A DNA stretch of 64,000 nt from Leucaena leucocephala (Eukaryota; Streptophyta; Magnoliopsida; Fabales; Fabaceae): NCBI GenBank assembly GCA_037074615.1, contig CM073538.1, forward strand, positions 20,051,068 to 20,115,067, read 5' to 3'. Position numbers and translations under genes: made by a program. Under the pieces are notes generated by a model. It saw only the letters and a list, made by a program, of their open reading frames with translations, was not told the DNA's origin and did no database searches. Below are positions 1-13,590 of the stretch, in pieces; the stretch's first letter is position 1; each line of letters begins with the position of its first letter.

Positions 1-1734
1 TTACTAAAAAAAATTAATAACAAATCATATACATTTTTTGTTATTTCTTATAGTTAAAATTGTCAGATAATTCAGTTGCCATTCACTCTAAGATAATTAA
101 TATTTTTATTTGAGCTCTCATAGTCATTTCTCATACAAATAAATTGATTAGAATTAATTAAAAATTATATGTAAATTTATTTTTAGAAATCTTCTCAATC
201 GCAATGAAGGAACGGTAGATTATATATTTAATAATGATGGGTATAAAAAAATAATAAATGCACATGCATAATAACTTTATAAATAAATAATAAAAATACT
301 CCCAAAATTCTGTTTATAACTTCGTGTGCGCACATATATTTTACAAAAAATCAACTTATATGATTTTATTAATTTATTTTAATTAATAAACTTATACATT
401 TAAGACTAAAATTCTAAAAGACGTACTTCATTAGATACTAAATTAATTTATTAAAATTAATAAAATTAATTATATAAAAATTTGTGTCACTTTTAGTTAA
501 ATACCTATTTTGATATATGTATCAAATGTAGGAGATTAGGAGAGTGAAGAATTTTGATTACTAAGGAGGGAAATGTAAGAAAAAAATTAAATTAAATAAA
601 TTAAATAAATTAAAATTTTATATTTAAAGTCAAATTATCCCAATTAATTAGGTCATATATTCAAGGTAGAAATGAATAATATAAATTATAAAATCTCATT
701 TAAAATATTCTTGTTATAAACTTATTATAACACTATTAGTAATTGGCTAAAATACATAAAATTTCAACAAATTGAAACACAATTTTTTTTAATATTTTAT
801 ATTTTAATTATTAAGTCACAACTATTAAAATTATTGTTAAAACTAATCATTTTTACCATATCAAAATTTTTATATTTAATATAATTTAAAAAATAATATT
901 TAATATTTTACATTTAATTTTAATTTTAATTTTTCTCAAATATTTACAAGATATTAAATATTTAAATAACATTTGACACTTAACATATAATTTAAAATAA
1001 TTTTTAAATATTTAAAAAATATAAAATATTTATCAATTTTTTTTCATTTTCTGCGTCACATTTTTTTATAAATAAAATATGCATGTAGTTCAATTTTTAA
1101 ATCTAGATCATATCTTTAATAAAAAAAAATTTAAACATGCTTAATTTTTATTTTTAACTATGCACAACTGCATATATCATCATTAATAATAGAATCAATA
1201 TAAAATATAATGAATTATATTTTATTATTTATAAATATTATATAATTAATTTTTTTAATATAGGTCTTCTATGTTTTTTTTATTTTATGATATATTAATT
1301 AGATGTTTATTTTAAAGATACTTACGATCTATTCGTTATGATATTTTTTGTAAGGCAGTAACTTTTTTTTCCATAAGTCACGCATCGTTATATTTTTTTA
1401 TAAATAGTTGAACGGACAATCTTACGTTTAAGGAGGTTTTGAGGGTGGTGGTTTTTTAACTTTTGATTATTTTTTCACTTATATTTTTTATATCATGGTT
1501 GTGATTAAACATAACAGGTTTCATTAATTTAATCAATCCCATATAATAAAGCAAGACATTTTAACGTGGTTGTATTTTTTAAAAATATTTATTAAATAAA
1601 AAGTAATAATGTTCATAAAATGAAAATAATATAATAAATGCAAAAAAAAAATTGGGTATTTTTGTTGAATTCTTCCGTATCCTTCACAAATTACAATACA
1701 CACATGGGAAAAGGGGGGCAAAATCTAGTAATAA

Positions 1735-1890
1735 ATAGAAGGGGGGCCTGAAGCTGCCATGAACACGTGCTGGTGTCCAGAGTGATGACGTGGCCCAATA
1801 ATACGGAGTGTGTATCCCCCGCCATGAACCCCTTTGAACTGTCGCTGTTACTGTAGCTCCATCCACGCATGGGGCTTACGGTAAGTTACA

Positions 1891-1926
<36 letters not shown>

Positions 1927-2085
1927 GAGGGGTAGTTGAAATTAGGAGAATTTGATGAGAAGTAATTAGGAGGATCATCAAGGTGAGGACACCACACGTG
2001 CACCTTCGCGCGCAACTAATTATTGAAGCCTCTATGGGCCCTACTTCATTCTAATGACGCGGGCCCCACAGTTTTTGTTCATTAA
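1735..2085. promoter_or_regulatory. G-box-containing island, possible promoter fragment
   Basis: This is less AT-rich than its surroundings. It contains CACGTG-type cores (AACACGTGCTGG near 1763 and CACACGTGCACC near 1993) and a TGACGTGG element near 1785, cores bound by plant bZIP and bHLH factors. No adjacent reading frame is recognisable, so the assignment to a promoter is inference only. Confidence 0.2.
1892..1926. repeat. (ATT)n microsatellite
   Basis: Perfect trinucleotide array of about 12 units read directly from the sequence. Confidence 0.95.
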
Positions 2086-3367
2086 GTTCCAAAGCAAACA
2101 AGACAAGAAGGAGTTATTAGCAGTTCAGTTCTCAAAAGTACCCTCTATAATTTATAAATATCAATTCAAACAGGTATAAGCATAATCTTAATTATAAATT
2201 GAGAGTTATATTTTAAATTTGAATATTTAATTCGTAATTAAAATTTACATTTATGATTTTTTGAATGTAACTCAATTTTTTTTTTGTATTTTAAAGAAAC
2301 AAAAAGATATAAAAAAATATGTATAACAGAAGCATTGGTGGGTCTCACCCTCTTTTTGGTCCGTCTTTGTTTCAAATACCAATAAGTACAATATCAATGC
2401 CACACGCCCGAACGCTATGACCTTTTGAGAATGACCCTCCCTTTTCCAAATTATTACACTTATATATATGCTTCTAAATATATATGGGGAGTATTTATTT
2501 AAATATTTATTTTAATTTTAAATATAAAATTTTATTTATTTTATTTCTTAAATTTATAATTTTTTAAAAATTATTTATGTTAACTGTATATATTAATTAA
2601 AAAAAGTATTATAGAAAAATTAAAATATATTAATTACAAATAAAATGCAAAGTAGGCAACTACCATCATTAAGTTTTTTAGGAGTTGAGTTATTTAAATC
2701 TAATTAATTTTAAATCTTATAAAATATGAGGCTATTTAAATTCACTTTTACTATAAGTTAATAACTACAATAAGTAATTTAGAAGTACCTCTTTTTTTAT
2801 ATATAATATTTAGAAGTATATTGGTGTTTTTGTTTTCCTATGGTGGACTTTTTTTTATGTAGAAATGTAATAGCAATATTTCAAATTGAGGAAAATTGAT
2901 TTCAAAACTCTACATTGAGGAGAGTCTAGGGTTTTGATGTATAGAGTTGACTTAAATTTTATTAAGTCATTTGTTCAAATTTTACTATTAATATGAGAAT
3001 TTTATTATATATGATATATAAGTATTTTTATAAGCGTTATTTAAGTCTAGATGTATATTTTGACTATATTGATCCCTGGAAACTCAAATCACCTGATATT
3101 TATTGTATTAAAATAAATTAATAGGAGGGGAAACCATTATCCAATTGGCAAAAGTTGTATTAGACTAATCAAAGATGTTGGTATAAGTTGTGCTAGGCTA
3201 ATCAGATATCCTGTCTAAGTTTAAGTTTTGAAAATGAGGATGTATTAAATGCTTAGTCACAGAATTTTGTTGCCTAAGGCCTCCTCCAGATTTAAGCCCA
3301 AGATCTCGTTCAAGCATGTCTTTAGGTTTAAGTCTATGTCTCGTGATTAATATAATTTAGAAAGAAT

Positions 3368-3560
3368 TAACGGAGGTTAATTCGAGTAGTAAGTGACTTA
3401 ATATTATTTAAATAAGATCTTAAATTTGAGCATTAATATATATAAAAAATTCCCATTGAGAGACTCATTTACTATAGTCAGATGCACGACGCAGATCATA
3501 TCCACATGTAGTCGGGGTAAAATTTCAATAAATTGGATAGACAATAAAAAAATCACTTAA
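3368..3560 (+). mobile_element. SINE-like element, family R3, copy 1
   Basis: It aligns through about 185 bp with the copy at 5110-5300. The head GGTTAATTCGAGTAGTAAG resembles a tRNA A box, and TTAAATTTGAGCAT, some 35 nt on, resembles a decayed B box. The element ends in an A-rich tail. This fits a tRNA-derived SINE; the family name R3 is mine. Confidence 0.5.
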
Positions 3561-5109
3561 AAAAAGAAATATTTTACCATATATTTTAATCGTAAGTAAA
3601 TTCAATCTTTGTTTACAAAATTATGTATAAAAAAAAAGTCTATGTCTCACCAAAGTTTTTATATTATGATGTTTAATGCCTAGTAAACATAACTGGTGTT
3701 ATTATTCCTTAGACAGTTTACCATTGACAATTGAGAAATGAGAAATATCATGCAAAAGGGAAATGAGTTGTATAATTGAGAGGGGAAGAGTAACACATTT
3801 TGTCAATTTTTTTTATTATATATAAGCTATAAATTAATAGAATAATATATATAATTTATATTTTTCCACCGAAAAGTTAGGGGAGGCGTAGGATGGCTTT
3901 GTTTTTCTTGCAGAGAGATTGAATTCAATAATGTGGGACCCAATAGCGGCTGTATTAGAACCTAACTTTTGAAAAACAAAATTGATAAGCAGAATTATCT
4001 TAATTTTTTTAATCGAATTTTCAACCCTTTTTTATTGCCTCAGAATCTTTTAGAAATCTTAGTTCAATTGAAATCCTTATCCTTTGTAGTCAGCCTGAGC
4101 CCTATGCAAGGACTTTCCCATTATAAAGTCATGATTAGGTCATTATTTTGATTTATTGATCAACATTTTAGATTTGATAACAAAGAAAATAAGATATTTT
4201 ATTTTTATTTATATTTCGTCGTATATGATATATATGAGGTGATTTTATTTTATATATTTTTATTGCTATAAATAATACATTTTCAAAATATTTAGACAAA
4301 AACCAGATAAAAGTTAAATAAAATTACAAAAAATACGAATGTATTGACTTTGTTGTGACTTATTATAATAATACATTTTTTTTAGTAATTCATGATTTTA
4401 GGATTTAAAATTTAAATGATATTTTTTTGAGATTTTATCATGAGTCTAACACCCTTGTGTAACACTTAAACAAGCTATTTTAATATATAATCAAGCGATT
4501 TTATATTAGCCAAAATCATTTTTCAAATATGCATATTTTCCCTCTATTTTAATTCGATGTCATGTATTTTTTATTTTAATTAAATTATTTAATTTTAATT
4601 TATCATACCATTAGTTTATATAATTTTCTTTTGTTAACGCTACTAACAAAACAAAATTAAGGATTTAAGTAAGAGAGATAAATACTTAGAAATTAAATTA
4701 AAAATTTAGAAAAAAAATATAGGTATGTGTAATATAGTTTTCATTTCAATTTATGAAATTATGTGCCTAGGTTGGTATGAGTTCAACATATTTGCATCTA
4801 AGCCTGTCGTTGACAAAGGAGTGATGGCGTGCTGCAGCAGAGGAGTGAGGGAAGCCTTAAATGTCAAAGTAAATAACCTAATTTTCACTGTGTGTTTGAC
4901 AGAGAGAGAGAGAGAGAGTATGAACGCATCATTCCCAGGGTCTCAGAAACTCTCAGGCTTTTATTCATTACAGATTTACAGGCTCTGTTTGGGTGAATGG
5001 CTTAAGTGTAGTGTTGGGCTTAAATACGCATATTGAACTTTGTTGGGACCACCATCAAGCCCGGACCGAATCTTCCACAGCGAATGAGAGTAAACAGATT
5101 TGTATGATA

Positions 5110-5300
5110 ATAAATAGGGTTAATTCGAGTGTAACTTGATATTATTTAAATGAAGTATTGAATTTAAGTTTTAATATATATAGAAATTTTTTATTAAAAT
5201 ACTCACCCACTATAACTAGATGACGATATGGACTAGATCCACATATAATTAAGGTAAAATTTTAATGAATCGAATGGGTAATAAAAAAAAGATTTGTATG
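5110..5300 (+). mobile_element. SINE-like element, family R3, copy 2
   Basis: Second copy of the element at 3368-3560. It shares the GGTTAATTCGAGTG head, a middle segment ending in a CCACATATAATTAAGG-like block, and a terminal AATAAAAAAAAG tail. Confidence 0.5.
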
Positions 5301-5329
5301 ACAACATAGGTTGAATTGTCAAAAAGAGG

Positions 5330-5555
5330 AAATATGCGTATTTTATCTTCGAGGGATATTAATTAACTGTGATTATAATTATAATATTTATAGATATATC
5401 TTAATTTTTTGGTATCTAAATTTATATTTGAAGGTAATACATAATTCTCTCTACTTGATATTGGTATCATTTAAGAGAAATGAATATTTTGTCTTGGCTT
5501 TAGATTATGGGTGAACCTAGCATTTTTTTAAAATTTTTTATACAAAAAAAAAAAA
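5330..5555 (+). mobile_element. SINE-like element, family R1, partial copy
   Basis: It matches the better-kept copy at 7398-7672 through the block reading 'ACTTGATATTGGTATCATTT', the ATTATGGGTGAACCTAGC block, and the terminal TATACAAAAAAAAA tail. The 5' part is poorly preserved. Confidence 0.5.
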
Positions 5556-5564
5556 TTGTATCGC

Positions 5565-5790
5565 AAGGACCCATTGTATCTGCCTATATGGGTTTAACTA
5601 ACAAAAATATGAGATATACGATTATTTAAAATATATTTGATCTTTAAAGAGTATTATTTTATTATAATTTTAATCGTGATATTTAGAAAGATATTCTAAC
5701 TAAATATTTAGGTTTATGCCTAAAGGTAATTAATAGATCGTCTTACTTGACATTATTATTATTTAGGAGAAAATAAAATTTCACAAATTA
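5565..5790 (+). mobile_element. SINE-like element, family R1, 3'-truncated copy
   Basis: It shares GAGATATACGATTATTTAAAATATATTTGAT, the TATTATTTTATTATAATTTTAATCG segment and GCCTAAAGGTAATTAATAGATCG with the copy at 7398-7672, in the same order and spacing. It lies directly after another R1 copy. Confidence 0.5.
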
Positions 5791-6583
5791 GAAGTGAATT
5801 CAATGCCTTTCTAAATATTTTTATAAAAGTAATATTTGTATTGCAAGAGCTCTTTTAATAATAATATCATAAAATTTTTATAAATATTTTTTAATATACC
5901 TTAATTTTAGTGAAAAATTATCGTTGAATTGGCTTAATTTTTTTTTGTAAGAAAAAAAAAACTTCCGCAAAGCAAAGGCACTTCCATTATTCACCCCATT
6001 ACGTTACCTTACTGCACCTAACGCTTTTGTTTATATGCATTTACTTCCACTGTAGCTACTCGTACTTCCGCTTTACCACTTTTTGTAAATGCGTGTTTAA
6101 TATGAAGACTTTTGGGCGATTTACTCTCAAAAATAAATTTCCAAAAAAAAAAATATTTGATGAAAATTTTTTATTTAAAAATTTTCTTGACTAGAAGCAG
6201 TTAAGTTTAAGTATTGATATATAGCTATCTAATTAGATTAGATTCGGTCATTATTAAATTTAATTAGGAGTAATTTTTTAAATTTTTTTCTTGCATTAAC
6301 ATATACTTAAACTAAAGATTTCGTACTTAAATGATCAAAATTCCTTTTATGGATCAAAAATAAAAATAAAAAATAAAAAATCTCTATTTAAAAATGTTAT
6401 TAACTAGAATAACTTAATTTTGAGTGCTTATAATTTTTTGTATAAAAATATATAAGTTCTTTTTTATTAATAAATTTTTTTACCTATTTTCCCTAAAAAT
6501 ATTGAAAATAAATATTCATTATTTTTTAAAATAATATTTTAAATTGACATATGAGTCGCTTGTTATTTTAAAATGGGCATAAA

Positions 6584-6880
6584 ATGAGGAAGATGTTGGA
6601 AGAGAATGGTTTCGGCAGTGTTAGGCAAATGGAGACAGGTTTTGGCCCCCAAAAGAAATGTTTCCAGACGTTTCTGAGAATACATGATTATGACATGATG
6701 GAACATGTTGATACGGGTAAGGCAATTTGGTACTATTCTAGAGAAGCTCAAACAAGCATGGTTGTCCCTTGAGATTTGAGTAGTTGTTTAGCGCAGCTCA
6801 CAACTTACACTTGATCACCCCCAAGTGGTCTGTCGTATTCTTGATTCCCAGGTGGTTCGTATCCTTTCCCCAAATCAGGC
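6584..6880 (+). other. Unassigned less AT-rich segment with a 62-codon ORF
   Basis: An open frame at 6584-6772 lies in DNA noticeably less AT-rich than its flanks. The translated sequence resembles no family I know, has no signal peptide, and no neighbouring exon extends it. It may be a fragment of an old gene or transposon. Confidence 0.15.
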
Positions 6881-7397
6881 AAGAGGTAGAGATGGCTAAT
6901 GTTTTGTCTTATGTAAATCTGTTTTCTTCTCGTTTCTATGCTTTTTTTTTTCCTTGATGCAGAAATATCCTTCCGCTAGAGGTAATTTTGACACAATCAA
7001 ATATTAAATATTAAATATAGATATATTTTTTAGGGATTGACTTTTTCTAAACCCAACCCCTACTAGTGATTTTTATTGGAAATAATTTTATTTAAAAATA
7101 TTATTAAATATTAAATAGTCACATTTCTTAACAAAAAATTTAACATTAGTTTGATACTTTTTAAATTTCTTTTAAATTTCAGCTGGTGGTTTATTTGTAC
7201 AATAAAATATCATTCCACCCAAGATGAAAAGAACGGGCCACATCTTCCAATGTTGGATCCATGTTTTGGTAAGGACTTGGACAAGCTTAAAAGGGCTGCC
7301 GCTCCATCTTATGTGGTGGTTTTCTCTTTTTCTTTTTTGAAACAAAAATATTTAGACAAAACAAGGCAAAGCAAAATCTATATTCTTTTGTTATAGA

Positions 7398-7672
7398 TTC
7401 AGCTGATAAAGGGGTAAGACATAAAGGGATAAGACATATGACTATTTAAAATATATTCGATTCTTAGGGAGTACCACTTTATTGTGATTCTAGTCGTGGT
7501 GCTTATAGAGGCATTTTAGCTCCTAGGTACCTAGGTTTACACCTAAAGGTAATAGATAGCTTGTCCTGCTCGACATTGGTATCGTTTAGGAGAAAGGGAG
7601 GCTTCACTTTGCCTTTAAATCATGGGTGAGCCCAACCCCTTTCTAAATTTTTTTATCAAAAAAAAAATCTAG
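7398..7672 (+). mobile_element. SINE-like element, family R1, best-preserved copy
   Basis: The head AGCTGATAAAGGGGTAAGA resembles a Pol III A box. TATTCGATTCTTA, about 45 nt later, resembles a B box. The body runs to GGGTGAGCCCAACC and ends in a TTTTTTTATC plus A-run tail. At least six other copies in this window share parts of it, on both strands. This fits a tRNA-derived SINE. Confidence 0.6.
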
Positions 7673-7689
7673 ATTCCTTACATTCTTCC

Positions 7690-7850
7690 TAGGCCATTCA
7701 ATGTGAAGACAAACTATAAACTACTCTTAAATTTAAATTTAGACCGTAAAAAATTAAAATATATTCTCAATTAATAACTAAAATTACAATAAAATAATAC
7801 TCTTTAAAGATAAAATAATTTTTAAATAATCACATCTCATCTCTTCACCA
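7690..7850 (-). mobile_element. SINE-like element, family R1, inverted copy
   Basis: On the minus strand this carries the R1 head (GATGTGATTATTTAAAAA) and the AGAGTATTATTTTATTGTAATTTTAG segment. It lies immediately beside the plus-strand copy at 7398-7672 in opposite orientation. Confidence 0.45.
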
Positions 7851-8357
7851 ATTAAACTTACAGAAGAAGAAAAGTGTTATTTTCTCGTTTGATACAAAGT
7901 CTGGCATTTTCCTCCCGCTTTGAATGGATTTTTTTTTTAATAATACTGGAATACATTACTCGGTATTACAGCAAAGCAGCCTAGGTACCATCGTCAACAA
8001 CCGCCTCCTGAAAAGGTGGTTGGTGTGAATGGAAGTTGTTTAAATCAACCTGTTTGAATAAAGGACAACTTTTATTAAAAGAAAAAAAAACGGTGTAACA
8101 TTTTGTGTGGGCAAAAAAGAAAAGGGAAGGAAGATAATGGAAGCTACTCATTTTTCTTTCCTTCATTCTTTCACAGGGCGTTGTACACTATAGATATGTC
8201 CTTTCCCTCAACTCAGCAGCACATTAAAAAAAATAACAAATAAAATCGGATTTAGTAATCTATAAATAAATAATAATGGAGGGACTCCTATGAAAATGAA
8301 TCAGCTGATCCAAAGTTGAATCCCCTTTGTCTTGACCTGTTGCTAGCTGATAAACTA

Positions 8358-11300
8358 TTATACCTTTTCATCGGATTCAGATGAAACTGGTACTGCACTA
8401 TAATCTGCTGATTTGGTAGTGGGAATTGACAAGCTACGACGCTCCTTGCCTCCAGGCTTAGAAGATGCATTGCCATACCAGATCATTCCCAGTATTGCAA
8501 CGATCATGCCTAGAACTACTTGAAGATTCAGACCCTCCTTTCCAAACAGAAGGAACCCCAAGATGAGGACCAGAATGGTCTTCATGTGGCCGAGGACTTG
8601 GAATGACACGGCTGTGAACCGGCCGATGCAGATGAATTGGCTCAGGTTTGTCCCTACCGCAATACAGCATGATAGAATAATGAAGAACTGCAGACACCAA
8701 GAACAGTTCAAACATCAGGGGACAAAGACATGAAACTTCAAAGGATGCTTCAAAAGAGAGAGTGAACTTTAACAGAATAGCAGTGAAAACGAAAGAAAAC
8801 TTGGATGAAACTTCATTGAAAACAATTCAGGGGATACAAATCTAAATGGATTAGGCACAATTTTGTTAAGCCCATATACCAATGTAAATGAAAAAGGAAA
8901 GTGAAGAAAACTTACAGTGGATGCCAGACCAAAGTTGAAAGCATCAACTCGTTTATTTGTCAACCAGTAGTCCACAAAGGGACCTGTTAACAGCAGACTT
9001 GCTGCTTGTGCCGGGGCAGTATGGCCCAACAAGTTAAACGATCCAAGAGAATACTTCCTCTGAAGAAAATGTACATACTGCAAAAGAACATAATGTAAAA
9101 TGTAAGCTTCATGCAATCTAGATAATGATAACAAATGAATGATGAATTCACTAGTGCAATGAGCTACAAGCTACATAGAAATTGTATCTGGGGAACCCTT
9201 TCTAGTAAAAACCCATATGTTGGAAGAAGAAAATTCGTATAGATCTTTTAAACTTGGTTACAACTTTGGCACACAAATTTTAAAATGTAAAACTTTACTT
9301 CCTTGAATCATAAAAAAAAAATATAAATGTATATTAATTAGAACATATTTTTAAAAGCAACTTTCGGGTGAAACTTTCAGTGTTGTGGGGAATTTGAGAA
9401 TGATGAAGAAATGAAGTATCGGATGATGATTGAGGTATTTAAAAGCTAGTTCTAACTAATGCATAACGTTTTTACTATTTGCAATAGTTTGGTGGGCTAA
9501 CTGTTACAATTTAACATTCGTGTATCAACGTTAAAAATAAGTTATAGTTTAAGGGATATGTAGTTTCCCTTATTTAAAAGGATAAAATGGTTCATGATTT
9601 CAATTTCATCACTATTAAATCTATATACAAAATAAATTCTGACATAAGTTTCAACATATGGTTATGAACATGCATGTCAAAAATCCACGTGAACCAATAA
9701 TTTTGCATTCGCCAACTCTATAAACAAGAATTCATTTTGATCCCATGCATCTCTCTAGTAAGATTCTGGGTTCAATTAAGTGTTACTTACATACTGCTGC
9801 AGTGCGGTGCTCCAAACTGCCACTACAGCGGCTATAAACCCCTTAGCATTGACGCTTACATCAGTGACTGTACAAACAGCAACACCAAGGAGAACCAACA
9901 TAATGCTAAGCTTTGTGTGCCTTGAATACCGCACATTGTCCAAGACAACTTCCAGAAAACAAGATACTGGAATCATACTCAACTTAGCGATCTGAACATT
10001 TTAACCAAAAGGCAATAAATATTTTAACTACTGAAATCTGTTAAGAGTGTCCAAAAGCTTATAGTTCAACCAAGTTACCTGATAGAATCCAACTGAGTTC
10101 CACATCAAACTCACATTCATTCCAACAATGGAGAAATTTGCAAATAAAACAAATTTGATGAGATCGGGTAATGGAAGACTAGAGGTCTGGATATATCCCA
10201 GCCACTTAAGAAAGGTCGTCAACAAAGTTGTGATGGCAAAATGCAGGCCAGTTAATGTAGTAGCTGCAAAATAACATTACACAAAATGTTATATATTAGG
10301 AATGGTACAGAAGTCTTGAACTTATAATCAATTTATTATCATTCATCAGTTGAAAACCATAATTCACACTTCAAAGAAGAGATTTTTGTTTAATCATCCA
10401 TCTCTTTTATTGCTGCAATTTATGCCTCTTGTTCTTATTTTGTGTGTGAGTGATACTTTTATCCTTCGCAATCTCAAAAGCAAAACCATACAAATGAATT
10501 ATTGCTTTAGTATGAATTTCCTAGTAAAACCTTCTACATGTATCTCGAATCAAACAAAATTTTATATAAGCTTTACCTATTCTTGTTCTTTGTCCACCAG
10601 CCACATATAAATCAAGATAAAACAGACTTCTGAGCAGTGCACATCAATGTGAAAACTGAAAACATACATTATTAACGTTTGGTTCAGCTTTACACTGTCT
10701 CTCTTTTTCACATAAGCAGCATTTCTGTTTATGTGCATTATTCATACATCGTCCTCTGTTTAACGACCAATAAGAAATATTGCATGCTTATTCTAGATTA
10801 TTGGGAAAAAAGAATTGCATTGAACATGGATTCAAGGCTAGACAAACCCATTCATTTTAACTTGAAGCAATAATTACATTTGCACATAAAGGATAAGATC
10901 AAATTGAGGAATAATCTCTCTAAAGTCTAAGCATAGTTTGCCATCCATCTTTCATGATCCCTCTTCTTCTTAGTCCATTTCCATGCCGCATCACATTTCT
11001 GATTCCATTTAGGGGGTTTATATAGTTAGGACAGTGCACAACAGCATCTCACTCACAAGTGTCAAGCAAGTCTGGAAGCCTAAAGTTTAACCATATTAAA
11101 GAGTTTAATTGCTAAGACAAAGGTGAAATTCAAACTCAAGACCAGCCTTGCCTATTATATGTATTATGCCAGAAAGAAGCATAGAATTGATATTTTATCC
11201 ATATAACACATTGATAAGAATCATGCAACATGTAAGTATAGCCATGATCCATCAAAGATTCAAAAGATGAATTAAAAATGGAAAGAGTTATGACAGGAAC

Positions 11301-11434
11301 ATACCAAAAGTAAAACCATATTTAGCCATCAGGGCTTTATTCACCATGATTATTCCTACAGATGTGACCACGTTGAAAAACCATGACGCTGCATCAATGG
11401 CAGCCTTCCTTTCGCCCTTGCTTGCAGAAGACAT
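8358..11434 (-). CDS. URGT: UDP-rhamnose/UDP-galactose transporter (URGT, NST-KT1-like)
   Basis: Complete gene for a Golgi nucleotide-sugar antiporter of the DMT/TPT family, which in plants brings UDP-rhamnose and UDP-galactose into the Golgi lumen in exchange for UMP. Coding exons, 5' to 3': 11434-11305, 10263-10079, 9991-9791, 9077-8916, 8687-8358. All introns are GT-AG and phases join without error, giving 335 aa; from memory the Arabidopsis relatives are about the same length. The start MSSASKGERKAAIDAA matches the family N-terminus. Family blocks include MNVSLMWNSVGFYQ (end of exon 2), AKLSMIPVSC (exon 3), CTVTDVSVNAKGF (exon 3), RKYSLGSFNLLGHTAPAQA (exon 4) and QFICIGRFTAVSFQVLGHMKT (exon 5). 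The C-terminus ends in a hydrophilic, serine-rich cytosolic tail with NASSKPGGKER. Many hydrophobic segments fit about ten membrane helices. The exact sugar cannot be told from sequence. Confidence 0.93.
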
Positions 11435-12560
11435 GATGACATACAGATTCTAATATGTAGGGCGGATTATTCACTCGTCTGTCTTCATGCAAGGTTAATC
11501 CCTAAGTTTAATTATGATTGCCTTATCTGTATGGACAAGAAGATATTAGAGCTGATAATTCAAATAGTAACATTCTCTCATTGATCCGCTGCAAAATAGC
11601 CACGTCCATAATTTCACAACTAGTTAAGAAAATGTAAAATTAAGCAATAAGTCCTGTACAAAATTAAAGCATAGTATGAGGCAAATACACTACAACGACC
11701 TAATGGATCATATGTGCTTTTGTCTCATATTCAAGGGGGCTGGAACGTTAAAAAAAGAAATAAAAAAGTAGGAGAAATATATGAAATCTGATCCGCCATC
11801 CTTGATTGCTATATCCATCCAGAGGTTAGACAAAACCTTATGCTAATATTATTGGCACCAAAACAATTGATTCAGGCATTACTACGATAAGCTACATGTT
11901 CCATTCTTTTGGATCAAGAGAGAGGTAGAGGAAGAGAAATAGTACGAGGCCACAAGCACCAGGTCATGACCATTTTATCATTCACGGCAACATGTAGTTT
12001 GAAGTTAATTAAAAAATGAAAAAGGAAAAGAGGAGCCATGAAATCCAAGCGGGACAGCACGATCCCCATCAGATCCGGTAATCCTACGTATAGTTAAGAA
12101 CAGTAGTAGATTTGAAAGGTGAGAACTCAGAACCATCAAATTGTCATGATTCTCAGCTCGGGAATGACTTACGGAAAAAGCAACTCCCGAGCTGAATTCT
12201 AACACGGATCCATAAGCCAAAACCAAGAAATCCGGAAGCAACCCACCATAAAAAAAAAAATCCTCAAAACACATAAAAACTTGCTAAATACGACGTTATC
12301 ACAAGACAAACAGGTTCAATCGAAGAACAAAGCTCGTGAAGGCGAGAATCAGGTACCTCTCGGAGATAAGGCAGACAGTGACGTGAAAGCAATGGAGGAA
12401 GCAGAAATCGAAGAGGAAGGAGGTAAGCAGTAAAAGAGGGGGGAGAGAGAGAAGCGGGAGATTCCTCAGAGGGAGAATGGAAGAGAGAGAATCTCCAGCT
12501 CAAAGGTTTACGAAGTTTGATTATTGTGGCGATCGATTGAGGGATTGGCCGTTGGATTTA
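11435..12560 (-). promoter_or_regulatory. 5' UTR with intron of the URGT gene
   Basis: A probable non-coding first exon runs from about 12550 to 12357, ending in CGAGAG followed by the donor GTACCTG. A candidate acceptor TTTTGCAG ends at 11589, so the second exon would start at 11588 and carry the ATG at 11434. The leader intron would be about 770 bp. Other acceptors nearer the ATG are possible, and the chosen one leaves an upstream ATG in the leader. Confidence 0.45.
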
Positions 12561-12580
12561 TAATGGGGAAGAAGTGGAGG

Positions 12581-12590
12581 CTTATATAAT
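12581..12590 (-). promoter_or_regulatory. TATA box of the URGT gene
   Basis: On the minus strand this reads ATTATATAAG, placed about 30 bp before the likely transcript start. A second AT-rich candidate (TTATAAATCC) lies at 12554-12563. Confidence 0.4.
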
Positions 12591-12726
12591 GCGTCCAGAT
12601 TCAGAGATCGCAAGAGAACTAGGAAGGAAGGTGTGGGCGTCTGGGGTTGGGTTGGGGAAGGAAGCAGAAAATTAAACACCCCACACTCGGTAAACGGAAT
12701 GTCACGACGAATGGTCAATGTTACCC

Positions 12727-13215
12727 AACTAAGTGTTTAGAAAGAAAATTAAGGTTTTAAAATATTTTTGAATTAAATTTTAATTTATTGTTTTTTAAAA
12801 AATAAATAATAGTATTTATGTAAAAAAAAAATTTAAATTAAAATATAGTTTAAAATTAAAATTTTAGATAAACTGTTAAGAATAATTTTTAAAATAATAA
12901 AAAAATTTATAAATTATCTAATTATTATTTTATTTTAATTTTTTATACCCTTATTTTTCTCTTTTTTCTCTTTTCCACTTTCTCGTATCCCTCTTTTTTT
13001 TTATTCTCTTTTCTCTACCTTATTTTTAATAAAATTATATTATTTCTAATAATTTTTTAATTATAAAAATCCTTTATGTAATAACTATTTAAACATTCAT
13101 TTACTCAGAATCATTTTTTTTCATAAAACTCTTCTCTAAAAATCTTTTCTTAAAAACTATTTAAAAGTATTTTTTTATAAGTATTTTTTTAAACTCTTAT
13201 CTAAATAGGGTCTAA
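12727..13215. repeat. Degenerate repeat, copy 1 of 2 (with 62361-62840)
   Basis: Collinear blocks are shared with 62361-62840: GTTTAAAA...TTAGATAAACTG, a CT-rich TTTTCTCT/TCTCTCC tract, TAATAACTATT(T/C)AAACA(T/C)TCATTTA, and ATAAA(A)CTCTTCTCTAAAAA. The type of element is unclear; a non-autonomous DNA transposon is likely from the inverted-repeat-like ends of the second copy. Confidence 0.45.
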
Positions 13216-13399
13216 AATAAATATTCCTTGTTTTATTTTTCTTCTTTTTTCCCAACTGAAAAACGGATTTCCAAATAATTAAACAAAATATAAATCAATA
13301 CATTATTTTCTTAAAAAATATTAGCTCTCTTTAATTAATATTATATAATTAATTTAGCATTTTGGGAGAAGGACAGTAGAGTGACAAAATATCAATTTA

Positions 13400-13590
13400 A
13401 TAATAATTATGACTTTGAATTTTTTATATATAAATAGAAGTTTATATAAATTGTGTATTTTAGGCTCACTAATATTAAGACATATCTCTAAATTTAAATA
13501 ATATTTATAGAAATATTCATATTAATAGTAGGATTTAAACCTATAATATTATTAGTTATGAATCAATTTTTTATTAATTAGATTAACTAT
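13400..13590 (-). mobile_element. SINE-like element, family R4, copy 1
   Basis: On the minus strand this carries ATAGGTTTAAATCCTACT, close to a tRNA B box (GGTTCGAATCC), followed by TATTAATATGAATATTT and an A-rich 3' end. It shares the B-box region with 36085-36185. Confidence 0.4.

Larger units (their letters stand above)
1..8180. other. Gene-free AT-rich intergenic region
   Basis: I find no convincing gene here. All reading frames are short and have no family resemblance. The stretch holds several degenerate SINE-like elements (listed separately), an ATT microsatellite, a GA run near 4902-4918, and two less AT-rich islands (about 1735-2100 and 6580-6880) that look like non-repeat DNA but code for nothing I recognise. 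Confidence 0.75.

Noticed and set aside
4725..5036. 103-codon plus-strand ORF
   Set aside because: It includes a translated GA microsatellite and has no family resemblance or splice context.
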